Below are positions 36,012 through 46,700 of a stretch of DNA of 64,000 nucleotides, in pieces. The notes under the pieces are model-generated. The model was not told the DNA's origin and searched no databases. It worked only from the letters and a program-made list of their open reading frames with translations. Positions within the stretch are counted from its first letter, which is position 1. Each line of letters begins with the position of its first letter. A program made the position numbers and the translations under genes. Where the stretch lies: positions 2,542,001-2,606,000 of the forward strand of contig NZ_CP038026.1 of the NCBI RefSeq assembly GCF_004421005.1, in the 5' to 3' direction. The DNA comes from Pseudoduganella plicata. Its GTDB lineage: Bacteria > Pseudomonadota > Gammaproteobacteria > Burkholderiales > Burkholderiaceae_D.

Positions 36012-37957
36012 TTGGAAGATGAGTGGGAAGCCTGGGCAGCGGCGAACGCGGCGCCGACACGCAGGTCGCCTTCGTAGCTGAGGTGATTATTGTCGCGGTA
36101 CATCAGCGTGCCGCCCACGTCGACCCGGCAGCGCTTCGCGTCGCACAGTGCCTCGGCCGGGCGGAACTGCTGCACGGCCGGGAACTCGGCCAGGATGGCG
36201 GCCAGCAGGCGCTCGTGCTCGGCCGTGTTGCGTTCGAACTCGGCGCGGGAGATCGAGCAGTCGTGCCGCGTGGTGCTGCTGGCAATGCCGGGACGCCGGA
36301 TGCACGAGCGCGGCTCGAAGCCCAGCGCCGGCACGTCGTGCAGGAAGATGACTTTCTTGCCGGCCTGCGTGTAGCGGCGCAGCGTTTCGCGCAGCGCGGC
36401 CATGTGCACGGTATTGCCGTCGCTCAGCTTGGCAGCGGTGGAGATGAGGACGGTATGAATCGTCGGGATTTCCAGGGCCAGCTCCAGCATGCGTTGCGTG
36501 ACCGCCTGGTATTCGTCGCCGCTGGCCGGATCGAGACCCCAGTACGGGATGCGCGTGCCGAACATGACCATGTTCTCGCCCTGCTTTTTATACCACGCCC
36601 CCAGCCCGGCGGAGACGTGATACGCATGGCTGTCGCCGATCAGCGCGACGGTCGGATTGCGCTCGGGCCACGTCTGCAGGCAATATTTGTAAAGCGTGTC
36701 GAAGCCATAGCGCTGCTTGCAGGCAGCGGCGTTGGCCACGTCCTCTACCAGGATCAGCGCCTTCTGCATGCGCTCGCTTTCGGCGATGGCGCGGCGCTGC
36801 GGCAGGCCATCCTTGACGTACAGCAGCGCGCCGCCGGCGGCCACGGCCACCATCGCCGCCGACAACATTGCGACGCGCGCGCGGGGCGTGCGCCAGCCCC
36901 GCAGCGGCCGCTCCAGCAGGCGCCACGTGGCCCATGCCAGCAGCACGGCGATGGCCAGCGCGGCACCGCGCAGCGTGGCCGACGGCGTGCCCGACTCGAC
37001 GATCTGCGCAAACGACAACAGCGGCCAATGCCACAGATACAGCGGGTAACTGATGAGACCGATACCGACCAGCGCCTTGCTGCCCAGCACCCGGTTGACC
37101 AGCCCGTACGGGCCTGCGGCGATCAGCAGCACGGCGCCAGCCACGGGCAGCAGCGCCCACCAGCCGGGAAACGCGCGGCCCTTGCTGACCAGTCCGTACG
37201 ACAGCGCAATCATCAGCAGCCCCAGCAGCGAAATCAGATCGAGCTGGCGCTTCGATGCGCGGTCGCCAAGCGCCGCCACGGCGCCGGCGCAAGCCAGCAC
37301 CGCGCCGGCCAGCAGTTCCCAGGCACGCGCGGCGGGAAGATAGAACGTCGCACTGGGGAAGGCGCGGATACCGCCCACATTCAGCGCGAACGACAGCGCG
37401 GCCAATATGCCGGCGCATAGGAGGATCTTGCGCCGCGGCGCGGCCCAGAGAATCAGCAGCGGCCAGGCGACATAAAACTGCTCTTCGATCCCGAGCGACC
37501 ACAGATGCAGCAGCGGCTTAGTTTCAGCGGCCGTGTCGAAATAACCGACCTCGCGCCAGAGGAAAATATTCGACAGAAAAGCGGAACCGCCGAACACGTG
37601 CTTGCCCAGCATTTTCAGCTCGTCCGGAAACAGTGCGAACCAGCCAAACGCCACGCAGCAGACCATTACCAGAATCAGAGCGGGGAAAATACGCTGGATG
37701 CGTCGCCCATAAAACGCGGCGATCGAGAAATGGCCCTGTGCCGCCTCGCCCGCGATGATGCGGGTGATCAGGAATCCGGAAATGACAAAGAAAATGTCGA
37801 CACCGGTAAAGCCACCGGGCAGTGCCCCCGGAAACGCGTGGAAGATCAGTACGCCCAACACTGCCAGTGCGCGCAGGCCGTCGATATCGGGGCGGTAGGC
37901 CAGTTTATCGTGCGTGAATGCCGGTCGTTCCAGCGTAATCTGACTATCCCGTTTCAT
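36008..37957 (-). CDS. Acyltransferase-3 protein with SGNH domain (OafA/OatA type)
   Basis: A 649-residue inner-membrane O-acyltransferase. Residues ~20-375 form the AT3 domain with about ten helices: YRPDIDGLRALAVLGVLIFH (conserved catalytic His), GGFTGVDIFFVISGFLI, RRIQRIFPAL and HLWSLGIEEQFYVAWP. Residues ~415-645 form a periplasmic SGNH domain with the Ser block VALIGDSHAYH and the C-terminal Asp-His block DNNHLSYEG. It transfers acetyl groups to a surface glycan such as O-antigen or LPS. Its stop overlaps the start of the frameshifted GT-C-like gene (ATGA), so both are co-transcribed. Confidence 0.93.
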   Translation of the reverse strand: MKRDSQITLERPAFTHDKLAYRPDIDGLRALAVLGVLIFHAFPGALPGGFTGVDIFFVISGFLITRIIAGEAAQGHFSIAAFYGRRIQRIFPALILVMVCCVAFGWFALFPDELKMLGKHVFGGSAFLSNIFLWREVGYFDTAAETKPLLHLWSLGIEEQFYVAWPLLILWAAPRRKILLCAGILAALSFALNVGGIRAFPSATFYLPAARAWELLAGAVLACAGAVAALGDRASKRQLDLISLLGLLMIALSYGLVSKGRAFPGWWALLPVAGAVLLIAAGPYGLVNRVLGSKALVGIGLISYPLYLWHWPLLSFAQIVESGTPSATLRGAALAIAVLLAWATWRLLERPLRGWRTPRARVAMLSAAMVAVAAGGALLYVKDGLPQRRAIAESERMQKALILVEDVANAAACKQRYGFDTLYKYCLQTWPERNPTVALIGDSHAYHVSAGLGAWYKKQGENMVMFGTRIPYWGLDPASGDEYQAVTQRMLELALEIPTIHTVLISTAAKLSDGNTVHMAALRETLRRYTQAGKKVIFLHDVPALGFEPRSCIRRPGIASSTTRHDCSISRAEFERNTAEHERLLAAILAEFPAVQQFRPAEALCDAKRCRVDVGGTLMYRDNNHLSYEGDLRVGAAFAAAQASHSSSK

Positions 37958-38038
37958 CGCACCCGCACGGTATCACCGCCTGAAAAATGGGCGATTTTAC
38001 ACTATCGTCAGATCGATTGTCTAAAATTCGCATCGGAT

Positions 38039-38066
38039 TTGCGACGGCGTGCGCGTGCAATATACT
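38039..38066 (+). promoter_or_regulatory. Putative sigma-70 promoter of the paralogous GT-C-like pair
   Basis: TTGCGA (38039-38044), 16-bp spacer, TATACT (38061-38066), 17 bases before the first gene's ATG. It lies in the divergent gap with the acyltransferase gene. Confidence 0.5.
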
Positions 38067-38083
38067 GAGCGGATTATTCAAGA

Positions 38084-40000
38084 ATGGAGCTGGTCTTGAC
38101 TGCTTTAATTGAAACCGGAACGGCCGGACTACGGCGTTTCGCACTGGGGCTGGCGCTGGCCCTGCTGGCATTCGTGGCGGCCGTACCGCCGGATCACAAC
38201 GGCGACTTCGTCGAATACACGCTGGTGGCGCATGCCATTGCCACGCATGGCACGCCCGATATCCGGCTGTCCGATATCGCCGCCGTCAAAGCTGCCATTC
38301 CCGAGCGCGCCAACGTATACCAGTTTCTGGAAAACGATATGCGCGCCGGCAAAGAGGACGTGTATGCGGCGTTCGTGCGCGGACGCGGCGGAGATGTCTA
38401 TGCCGTGCACTTCTTTGCCTACCCTGCCCTGGCCGCCATTCCCTACAAGCTGCTGGGACTGGTCGGTCTGCCCCCCTTCAAATGCTTCCTCGTGGTCAAT
38501 GCCGCGGCCGTGTTCGTGCTGGGGCTGGCGCTGTACCGCCTGTTCGGCTCCGTCAACCGGGCCGCGGCCGGGCTCGCGCTGTTCATGCTGTGCGGCGGCA
38601 TCCTGTATGCGCGCTGGTCCAGTCCTGAATGCCTGAGCGCGGCAACCCTGCTGGCCGCCCTGGCTTACTACGGCACGGGCGCCCCTATCCGCGGTGGCCT
38701 GCTGGGCGGCCTGGCAACCTTGCAGAACCCGACCATCCTGTTCTTCTTCGGCTTTGCGCCGCTGCTGCGCCTGTGTATCGACTACCAGCCGGCCCTGGGT
38801 ATTGTCGCCAACGTGCGCCGGCAGATTACCGTCCGCGCCGTCGCCGGCCTGGCCCTGGGCCTGGCGCTGTTCGCACTGCCGCCGCTGTTCAACCTGTACC
38901 AGTACGGCGTGCCGAACATCATCGTGAAGAAATTTTCGGACTCCAGCTTCGTCAGCCTGACACGGCTCGTGTCGTTCTTCTTCGACCTGAACCAGGGCAT
39001 GCTGTTCGGCGTGCCGGCCGTCGTGGCCGGTCTGCTGTGGGTTGCCCGGGGCAGGCGGACGCGCGCGTTCGCGATGGCGGGGCTGGCCGTGCTGTTCACG
39101 CTGGCGCTGGCTGTGCCGGCGATGGCCGTGCTGAACTGGAATTCCGGCGCCGTGGGCATGATGCGCTATGCGTTCTGGGCTTCCATGCCGCTGCTGTTCG
39201 TGCTGCTGTGGCGTGCCGCGCAACTGCCGCGCTGGCCAAGGGCCGCGCTGCTGGCCGTCGTGCTCGTCCAGGGCGTCTGCACGGCGCAAGCGCTCACTTA
39301 CTCGTACGTGCAGTTCAGTCCGCTGGCACGGATCGCCCTGCGTCTGGCACCCGGCCTTTATCATCCGGAACCGGAGATCTTCGCCGAACGCACCGGCGAG
39401 AACGACGACTACATCAACCCCGCCAACGTCTACCACTGGCCGCGCGAAGGGCAGCCGGTGAAGTGGCTGTACAACACGGCCCAGCCCGGGATCGAACAGA
39501 AGCTGTGCGGCGCCGGCCGTATGCTGTCCGCGCAGAACCGTTTCACGGACACCTACCGCGGCTGGCGCTACGTCGACGGCACGCTGCATTGCCAGCAGGA
39601 AGACGCGAACGTCATCCGCCTGACGCTGCCCCAGTTCCAGTACAGCCAGGGCGTGCGGCTGATGCAAGGCTGGAGCGGCCCCGAGGCCGGCGGCGGCGTC
39701 TGGGACGGTGTCTGGAGCGACGGCCCCGTATCGACGATGTCGATCACAGTACCGGCCGTCAAGGCGAGCGGCACCCTGACGCTGCTGGGCCATTACTTTG
39801 AAGGCAACCGCCGCACCCATGTCAACGTCGATGGCCGCGACCTGGGCTGGATCGAGCTCGACAAACGCAACGACATTCGTCTCGAACAGATCCGCGGGGG
39901 CCGGATCGTCGTGACGCTGCGGCACGAAACGTCTACCCAACCCAACCCGCAGGACACGCGCAAGCTGGCGTTCTTCCTGCAAGGGATCGAGGTCCGCTGA
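38084..40000 (+). CDS. Polytopic GT-C-like membrane glycosyltransferase, copy 1
   Basis: A 638-residue protein. About ten membrane helices fill residues ~15-415. The first periplasmic loop has the acidic motif HNGDFVEYTLVAHA, like the D/E motif of lipid-linked-sugar GT-C enzymes. The last ~200 residues form a periplasmic domain with YRGWRYVDGTLHC, GGGVWDGVWSDGPVSTM and HVNVDGRDLGWIELDK. The ATG at 38084 is used, but a TTG at 38096 with GGAG before it is also possible. It overlaps the next gene, a same-length paralogue (TGATG). It would use polyprenyl-phosphate sugars made by the upstream cluster; this role is inferred. Confidence 0.75.
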   Translation: MELVLTALIETGTAGLRRFALGLALALLAFVAAVPPDHNGDFVEYTLVAHAIATHGTPDIRLSDIAAVKAAIPERANVYQFLENDMRAGKEDVYAAFVRGRGGDVYAVHFFAYPALAAIPYKLLGLVGLPPFKCFLVVNAAAVFVLGLALYRLFGSVNRAAAGLALFMLCGGILYARWSSPECLSAATLLAALAYYGTGAPIRGGLLGGLATLQNPTILFFFGFAPLLRLCIDYQPALGIVANVRRQITVRAVAGLALGLALFALPPLFNLYQYGVPNIIVKKFSDSSFVSLTRLVSFFFDLNQGMLFGVPAVVAGLLWVARGRRTRAFAMAGLAVLFTLALAVPAMAVLNWNSGAVGMMRYAFWASMPLLFVLLWRAAQLPRWPRAALLAVVLVQGVCTAQALTYSYVQFSPLARIALRLAPGLYHPEPEIFAERTGENDDYINPANVYHWPREGQPVKWLYNTAQPGIEQKLCGAGRMLSAQNRFTDTYRGWRYVDGTLHCQQEDANVIRLTLPQFQYSQGVRLMQGWSGPEAGGGVWDGVWSDGPVSTMSITVPAVKASGTLTLLGHYFEGNRRTHVNVDGRDLGWIELDKRNDIRLEQIRGGRIVVTLRHETSTQPNPQDTRKLAFFLQGIEVR

Positions 40001-41916
40001 TGGACGCCCGCTTCCCCTTCTTCGCGGTGCCGTCCGCGCCACGCCGCATCGCGCTGCCTGCGTTCCTGGCGATGCTCGCGGTACTGATGCTGGCTCTACT
40101 GCCCTTGCGCACGAACCAGCCGATCAGCGGCGACGGCCTCGAATACGCCCTGATGACGATGGCGCTGTCCAAACGGGGCAGCGCCACGATCACGCCGGCC
40201 GACATCGCTACCGCACGGCAGGTGATGCCGCACCAGTTCGCCGGGGCGCTGGACCCGCTGGACGCAGCGATCAGGGAGCACAAGCCGCTGCCGGCCGGCT
40301 TCTACGCGGGCCGCACCGGCGCCCAGGCGATCCACTTCTTCGGCTACTCGGCGCTGGCCGTGCCGCCTTACAAGATGCTGCAGGCGGCCGGCCTCTCGCC
40401 GCTGCGCTGCTTCCTGGTGCTGAACCTGGCGTTCCTGCTGCTGCTGGGCTGGAGCGCGTACGAAAGCCTGGGCGGTGCGGTGACTGCGCTGAGCGGCACG
40501 GTGTTGTTCCTGCTGTGCGGAGGGATCCTGTACTGGGACTGGAGCGGACCGGACTTCATTACCGCGGCCGCGCTGCTGGCGGCACTGCTGTGGTTCGCGT
40601 CCGGCCGGCTGCTGGCCGCCGGGCTGATGCTGGGGATCGCCGCGATGCAGAATCCCGGCCTGGCCTTGCTGATTCCCGGGATCCCCGTGCTGCTGTGGTG
40701 CCTGCGCGACGGCGGTGTGAACTGGCGCAAGACGGGCCCCCCGCTGCTGGGAGCGCTCGTGCTGGCGGCCGCGCTGGCGGTCCTGGCGCCGCTGTACAAC
40801 CTGTATCAGTTTGGCGTGCCCAGCATCATCGCCAAGCTGTCGACGGCATCCGACCTCGCCAGTACGGCGCGGCTGTTCTCGCTGTACTTCGACATCAACC
40901 AGGGCATGATCGTGGCGCTGCCGGTATTGGGGCCGGTCCTGATCGGGGCCGCGTTCACCGGCAGCGCCGAGCCGCGCAGCCGCTATCGCGTCCTCCTGCT
41001 GGTGTGTATTGTCGGCAGCATCGTCCCTGTGCTGCCGGCCCTGGTCGTACACAACTGGAATGCCGGCGGCAACGGTGTAATGCGCTACGCCTTCTGGGCC
41101 GCCATGCCGCTGCTGTTCGCGTTCCTGTGGCGCCTTGGGCGCTACGGTGTGCCGCGCTGGCCGCTGCTGGCGACCGTTGGCGCGCTGCAGGCAGGCGCGA
41201 TGGCCGCGGCCACGCGCACGAGCTATACCGACTTTACACCGCAGGCGCGCGCCGTGCTCGCCGCGGCACCGCAACTCTACAATCCGGAACCGGAGATTTT
41301 CCATGAACGTGTGACTCATCAGGAGAGCTACCCGGGCCCCGAGAAGGTGTTCCGCTACGCCCCGAACGGCACCACGATCAAGACGATGTACCACGACCAC
41401 CATCCGGATATCGATGCCGAGCTGTGCCCGTCCGGCCAGCGCCTGGCCGATGGCATGTCGCGCACCAGCGCCGACCACGGCTGGCGCTACCTCAACGGCC
41501 CGATCCGATGTCAGCCCGACGCCGGCACACTGCGCCTGGGGCTGCCACAGTTCCAGGCCGGCCAGGGTATCCACCTGACGCAGGGATGGGGCACGCCGGA
41601 AGCGGGCGGCGGCACGTGGGACGGCGTCTGGAGCACCGGGAAGACGTCAACGCTGGCGATCGATGCGCCGGCAGCGCGCAAGGATGCCCAGCTGACGATC
41701 CTGGGTCACTACACGGAGGGCAACCGGCGCACGCGGGTGACCGTGAACGGCCGCGACCTGGGCTGGATGGCGCTCGACACGCCGCAACGGATATCGCTTA
41801 CGGGGGCCGCCGATGGACGGATCGCGGTGACGCTGCAACATGAAGCGCCCGCCCAGCCCAATCCGGACGACAGGCGCACGCTGGCGTTCTTCCTGCAGCG
41901 CATCGAGGTGCGCTGA
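40000..41916 (+). CDS. Polytopic GT-C-like membrane glycosyltransferase, copy 2
   Basis: A 638-residue paralogue of the preceding gene, identical in length and colinear throughout. The acidic loop reads SGDGLEYALMTMA. Shared landmarks include YKMLQAAGL/YKLLGLVGL, CGGILYWDWSGPDF, FDINQGMIV, MRYAFWAAMPLLF, GWRYLNGPIRCQ, GGGTWDGVWSTGKTS and the near-identical end (QPNPDDRRTLAFFLQRIEVR). It is a tandem duplication whose copies have diverged substantially, which suggests different sugar specificities. A strong terminator follows. Confidence 0.75.
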   Translation: MDARFPFFAVPSAPRRIALPAFLAMLAVLMLALLPLRTNQPISGDGLEYALMTMALSKRGSATITPADIATARQVMPHQFAGALDPLDAAIREHKPLPAGFYAGRTGAQAIHFFGYSALAVPPYKMLQAAGLSPLRCFLVLNLAFLLLLGWSAYESLGGAVTALSGTVLFLLCGGILYWDWSGPDFITAAALLAALLWFASGRLLAAGLMLGIAAMQNPGLALLIPGIPVLLWCLRDGGVNWRKTGPPLLGALVLAAALAVLAPLYNLYQFGVPSIIAKLSTASDLASTARLFSLYFDINQGMIVALPVLGPVLIGAAFTGSAEPRSRYRVLLLVCIVGSIVPVLPALVVHNWNAGGNGVMRYAFWAAMPLLFAFLWRLGRYGVPRWPLLATVGALQAGAMAAATRTSYTDFTPQARAVLAAAPQLYNPEPEIFHERVTHQESYPGPEKVFRYAPNGTTIKTMYHDHHPDIDAELCPSGQRLADGMSRTSADHGWRYLNGPIRCQPDAGTLRLGLPQFQAGQGIHLTQGWGTPEAGGGTWDGVWSTGKTSTLAIDAPAARKDAQLTILGHYTEGNRRTRVTVNGRDLGWMALDTPQRISLTGAADGRIAVTLQHEAPAQPNPDDRRTLAFFLQRIEVR

Positions 41917-41942
41917 GCGCAGGGCCGGAAGACGGCCCCGCC

Positions 41943-41978
41943 CATGAAAAAAGCGGACCAAAGTCCGCTTTTTTCATG
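41943..41978. terminator. Bidirectional terminator
   Basis: A perfect 16-bp inverted repeat (arms beginning CATGAAAAAAGCGGAC) with loop CAAA. The A-run and T-run arms give a T-tract on both strands, so it can end both the plus-strand paralogue pair and the convergent rhlE gene. Confidence 0.9.
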
Positions 41979-41990
41979 CAGAGGTCACCC

Positions 41991-43496
41991 TCATTCCTTC
42001 GGCAACCCACCCAGCAACGCCGCGATCTTCTGCTTCGGCTTGGCTTGCGGGGCCGGCACGTCGGCCGCGGCCAGCGTCGACGGCGCGCGCGACGGCTCGT
42101 ACGGCTTCAGGAACCACGGATCGACCTTGTCGCGCCGCGGCAGTGGACGGCCGCCGCGATCGCCGCGATCCGGCCGGTCGCCGTTCGGACGGGCGCTGCC
42201 GCTGCGCTCGCTGCTGCCGCGTTCGCTGCTTCGTTCACCTTCCGCGCCACGCCTTGGCGGACGGCGCTCGCCGGAGCGCTCCTCGCTGCCGCGGGCGGAA
42301 GGAGTGAAGCCCTGCAGCTCGCCGCGCTTGATGGTCTGCTTGATCAGTTTTTCGATATCGGCCAGCAGGCGCTCGTCCTTGTCCGTATAGATCGAGATCG
42401 CGTCGCCGGAGGCGCCGGCACGGCCCGTGCGGCCGATGCGGTGGACGTAGTCTTCGGCGTTGTACGGCAGGTCGTAGTTGATGACGCACGGGAGGTCCGA
42501 GATGTCCAGCCCGCGCGCCGCCACGTCGGTGGCGACCAGCACGTCGATTTCGCCGCGCTTGAACGATTCCAGCGCCGCCATGCGTTCCTGCTGCGTCTTG
42601 TCGCCGTGGATGGCGGAGGCTTTCATGCCTTCCTGTTCCAGGCCACGCGCCAGGCGCGAGGCGCCGATTTTCGTGTTCGAGAACACGATGACCTGTTTCA
42701 GCTCGCGCGAGCGCAGGATATGGGCCACGGCCTCGCGCTTGTTCTCGTCGCTGACCTTGTAGACGACCTGCGTGACCTTGTCGGCCGTCGCATTGCTGCG
42801 CGCCACTTCGATCGTCACCGGGTTGTTCAGGAAGCTGTTGGCCAGCCGCTTGATCTCGGCCGAGAACGTGGCCGAGAACATCAGGTTCTGGCGCTGCTTC
42901 GGCAGCAGGTTGATGATGCGCTGCAGGTCGGGCAGGAAGCCCATGTCCAGCATGCGGTCGGCTTCGTCCATGACAAACATCTGCACCTGGCTCAGGGACA
43001 CCGTTTTCTGTTCGATATGGTCCAGCAGGCGGCCCGGCGTGGCGATAATGATCTCGACGCCGTTGCGCAGAATCGCCGTTTGCGGCTTCATGTCGACGCC
43101 GCCGTAGACGACCGTCGACCGCAGCGGCGTGTGGCGCGAATAGGCGGCCACGTTTTCCGCCACCTGGACGGCCAGCTCGCGCGTCGGCGTCAGGATCAGC
43201 GCGCGCACGGGGTGGCGGGCCGGGCTCATGCTCGGACTGGCGTGGGCCAGCAGCAGCTGGATGATGGGCAGCGAGAAGCCGGCCGTCTTGCCGGTACCGG
43301 TCTGGGCGGCGCCCATGACGTCGCGGCCCTGCAACACGACGGGAATGGCCTGCGCCTGGATCGGCGTCGGATGCTCGTAGCCCTGGTCCGTCAGCGCGCG
43401 CAGGATGTCGGGCGACAGGCCAAAGTCGGAGAAACGCACCTGGGCGGGTGCCGCAGGCTGGACGCCAGAGGCGGAAGGGGTTTCGAAATCAGACAT
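41991..43496 (-). CDS. rhlE: DEAD-box RNA helicase RhlE
   Basis: A 501-residue cytoplasmic ATP-dependent RNA helicase. Core motifs in order: Q motif (FSDFGLSPDILRAL... PTPIQAQAIP), AQTGTGKT (motif I), PTRELAVQ, TPGRLLDH, DEAD (VMDEADRMLDMGF), SAT, and then VFSNTK, DVAARGLDI and HRIGRTGRAG. A basic Arg/Gly/Glu/Ser-rich C-terminal tail (~395-470) probably binds RNA, and the protein ends QKIAALLGGLPKE. The start is placed at 43496 (MSDFETPSAS); upstream codons are unlike the family. RhlE acts in ribosome assembly and RNA decay. Confidence 0.93.
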   Translation of the reverse strand: MSDFETPSASGVQPAAPAQVRFSDFGLSPDILRALTDQGYEHPTPIQAQAIPVVLQGRDVMGAAQTGTGKTAGFSLPIIQLLLAHASPSMSPARHPVRALILTPTRELAVQVAENVAAYSRHTPLRSTVVYGGVDMKPQTAILRNGVEIIIATPGRLLDHIEQKTVSLSQVQMFVMDEADRMLDMGFLPDLQRIINLLPKQRQNLMFSATFSAEIKRLANSFLNNPVTIEVARSNATADKVTQVVYKVSDENKREAVAHILRSRELKQVIVFSNTKIGASRLARGLEQEGMKASAIHGDKTQQERMAALESFKRGEIDVLVATDVAARGLDISDLPCVINYDLPYNAEDYVHRIGRTGRAGASGDAISIYTDKDERLLADIEKLIKQTIKRGELQGFTPSARGSEERSGERRPPRRGAEGERSSERGSSERSGSARPNGDRPDRGDRGGRPLPRRDKVDPWFLKPYEPSRAPSTLAAADVPAPQAKPKQKIAALLGGLPKE

Positions 43497-43712
43497 ATTC
43501 TGTGCGGCGACCGAAAGATCGCCATGCTTTCTACATAATGAAACACGACTTGGGACACGACTTTGCGGCAGGCATTGCCGCCACGGCCGTCGATGTGCAC
43601 ACATGCAACAACCTCAGGCCAACCCCGGATAATACCCGTTTCAGGCCACCGACGCACAGTCCGTGTCGTTCAACAGGAATTTTATTGCATAAAAGGAATG
43701 TATAATCGTCGG

Positions 43713-46700
43713 ATGCACCGTCCACCGTTCCCTGCTTTTCTGCCTGTCCGGCTGTTTGCGCTTCTGCTCGGCATCCTTATTGTCGTGCTGACGGCCACGG
43801 CGGCGCTGTCGCAGCCGGCCGCGCCGCCGACATTGCGCTTCAAGAAGCTGGGACCGCTGGGCAATGACGAGCCGTCGATGCTGTCGCTGCTGCAGGACCG
43901 GCAGGGCTTCATGTGGATCGGCACGCACGTCAACGGCCTGTACCGCTACAACGGCTACCAGGCGGTGCGCTATGCGAGCCGCAGCAACGATGCCGGCAGC
44001 CTGCCGCACGACCGCGTCTCGGCCCTTTTCGAGGACCGGCAGGGCCGCATCTGGGCCGGCACGCAGAACGGCCTGGCCCGCTTCAATCCGGAGACCAACA
44101 ACTTCACCACCTTCGTCGCCGCCACGGGGCCGAAAAACCGCGGCATCATCAAGGCCATCGTGTCCGACGGCAAGGACGGCATGTGGATCGCCAGCTGGGG
44201 CGGCCTGCAGCACTTCGATCCGGCGACGGGCAAGTTCGAGGTCTACGCGCACGATCCGGCCCAGCCCGGCAGCCTTGCCACCAACGACATCAATGCGGTG
44301 GCGCTTGACGCCAAAGGGGGCGTGTGGGCAGCCACCTGGCCGGGTGGGCTGGATTACCTGCCGCCCGGCGGGAAGAGTTTTGTCCATTACAAGCTGGACG
44401 AGTCGGAGCGCCCCGACCCGCGCCGCAATATCGTGCGGGCGCTGCAGTTCGACCGTGCCGGCGCCCTGTGGATCGGCACGGAAAGCGGCGCACTGCGCTG
44501 GGACGCCGGCACGCCGTGGTCCGCCCGCCGGGTGCTGGCGACGCCGAACAGCCGCGTCAACAGTTTTTATATCGACCGGCAGAACACCTTGTGGGCGACG
44601 ACGCTGTCGGCCGGCCTGCTCCGGTGGGACGCGCGCGCGGAACGCTTCAGCCAGTTCTCGCACAACCAGAGCGACCCGTTCTCGCTGCCCGGCGACAACC
44701 TGCGTGCCCTCGCCCAGGACCGCGGCGGCATGCTGTGGGTGGCGTCCTTCACCGACGGGATCAGCCTCGTCAACCTGAACAGCGCCGGCTTCACGCGCTA
44801 CGTGCCGCACAGCGCCGACCTGACGGGCACGCCAGGCACAAATGCCGTGCTCAGCATCGCACCTGCGCCGGACGGCAAGCTCTGGCTCGGTGGCAATGCC
44901 GGCATCAGCCTGTTCGATCCGTCCGACAACAGCGTCGTGCGCCGCTATGTGTCCGACCCGGGGCAGCCGGGCAGCCTGAGCCAGAACATCGTCTACTGCC
45001 TGTACCAGGATCCGGACGGACCGCTGTGGGCCGGCACGTCCAACGGCCTGAACCGGCTGGACCGCCCCGACGGCAAGTTCACGACCGTCCACTTCGGCGA
45101 CACGGCCAGCGACTACATCAATGCCATCCACCCGGGCCGCGATGGCGTGCTGTGGCTGGCTACCGGCAACAGCCTGATCCGCTACCTGCCCGCCAGGGGC
45201 ACGTGGAAAATCTACCGCAACGATCCGGCCGACCCGGATACCCGCAGCGTCAACGGCACGTCGTCCGTGCTGGAAGACCGTGCCGGCCGCGTGTGGATGG
45301 GCTCGGAATGGAACGGTGGCGGCCTCGACATGCTGGACCCGGCCACGGGCAGGTTCCGCCACTTCGTCCAGCAGCCGGGCGCGGACAGCCTGGCCGACGA
45401 CAACGTCACCAGCCTGCACGAGGATGCGCTGGGCCGCATCTGGGTCGGCACCGCCAAGGGCCTGCAGCAGGTCGTCGAGCACGGCGAGCGGATCGGCTTC
45501 CGCTCTTACCTGGATGCGACGCAAGGGGCCAAGGTCCTGTCGATCCGTAACGACCTGGACGACAAACTGTGGGTCAGCACGATCGCGGGCCTGTACCGGA
45601 TCGACCCCGCCACGGGCAAGTCGCTGCAGTACACGGCGGCGGACGGCATGACGGACGGCTTCACGATCAATTCGTCGGCCGCGGGAACCGACGGCCTGCT
45701 GTACTTCGGCGGCGTGCACGGCATGACGGCAATCGCACCGCGCGACGTGCGCAGCCCGTCCGTGGCGCCGCAGGTGGCGATCACGGACATCAAGGTCTAC
45801 AACCATTCGCTCGCCGCGCCGATACCCCATCCCGGCGTGACGCTTGATGGCGCCGTGACTTCACCGCGCGCGCTGACCCTGGCGCCGCCGGCGGCGGGCT
45901 TCTCGATCGAATTCGCCGCGCTGCACTACACGGAGCCGGGCCTGAACCGCTATGCCTACCGGCTCGAAGGCTTCGACGACGGCTGGGTCGAAACGGATGC
46001 CACCCGCCGCGCCGCGACGTACACCAACCTGGATCCGGGCCGCTATGTCTTCCGCGTCAAGGCGTCCAATCACCGCGGCGTATGGAATGAGGAACCGACG
46101 ACGCTGGTCGTCACCATCACCCCGCCGTTCTGGGAGACGTGGTGGTTCCGCGCGACCGCCGGCCTGCTGGCCTGCGCGCTGCTGTGGGCCCTGTACTACT
46201 GGCGCGTGCGCCGTTTGACGCAGCTGCAGCTGGCGCTGGAGCGCGTGGTGGCGCAGCGCACGGCCGAGCTGGAACAGTCGAACCTGAAGCTGGCCGCGCT
46301 GTCGATGACGGACGGCCTGACGGGCATCACCAACCGGCGCGGGTTCGACACCCAGCTGGAAACGGAGTGGCGCCGCGCCGCCCGCACGGGCCAGCCCGTG
46401 GCACTGCTGATGCTGGACGTGGATTACTTCAAGAAGTACAACGACCGTTACGGCCACGTGGCCGGCGATGCCTGCCTGCGCACCGTGGCCACACTGCTGA
46501 CGCGCCACGCACGCCGTACAACGGACCTGGCGGCCCGCTATGGCGGCGAGGAATTCGTGCTGCTGTCGGGGGCGACGGAGCGCGAGCACGCTCTGGAGAC
46601 GGCGCAGGCCATCTGCACGGAACTGGCGGACCTCGCCGTCGAGCACGACGAGTCGCCGTTCGGCCACGTCACCATCAGCATCGGCGTGGCCGTGCTGGTG

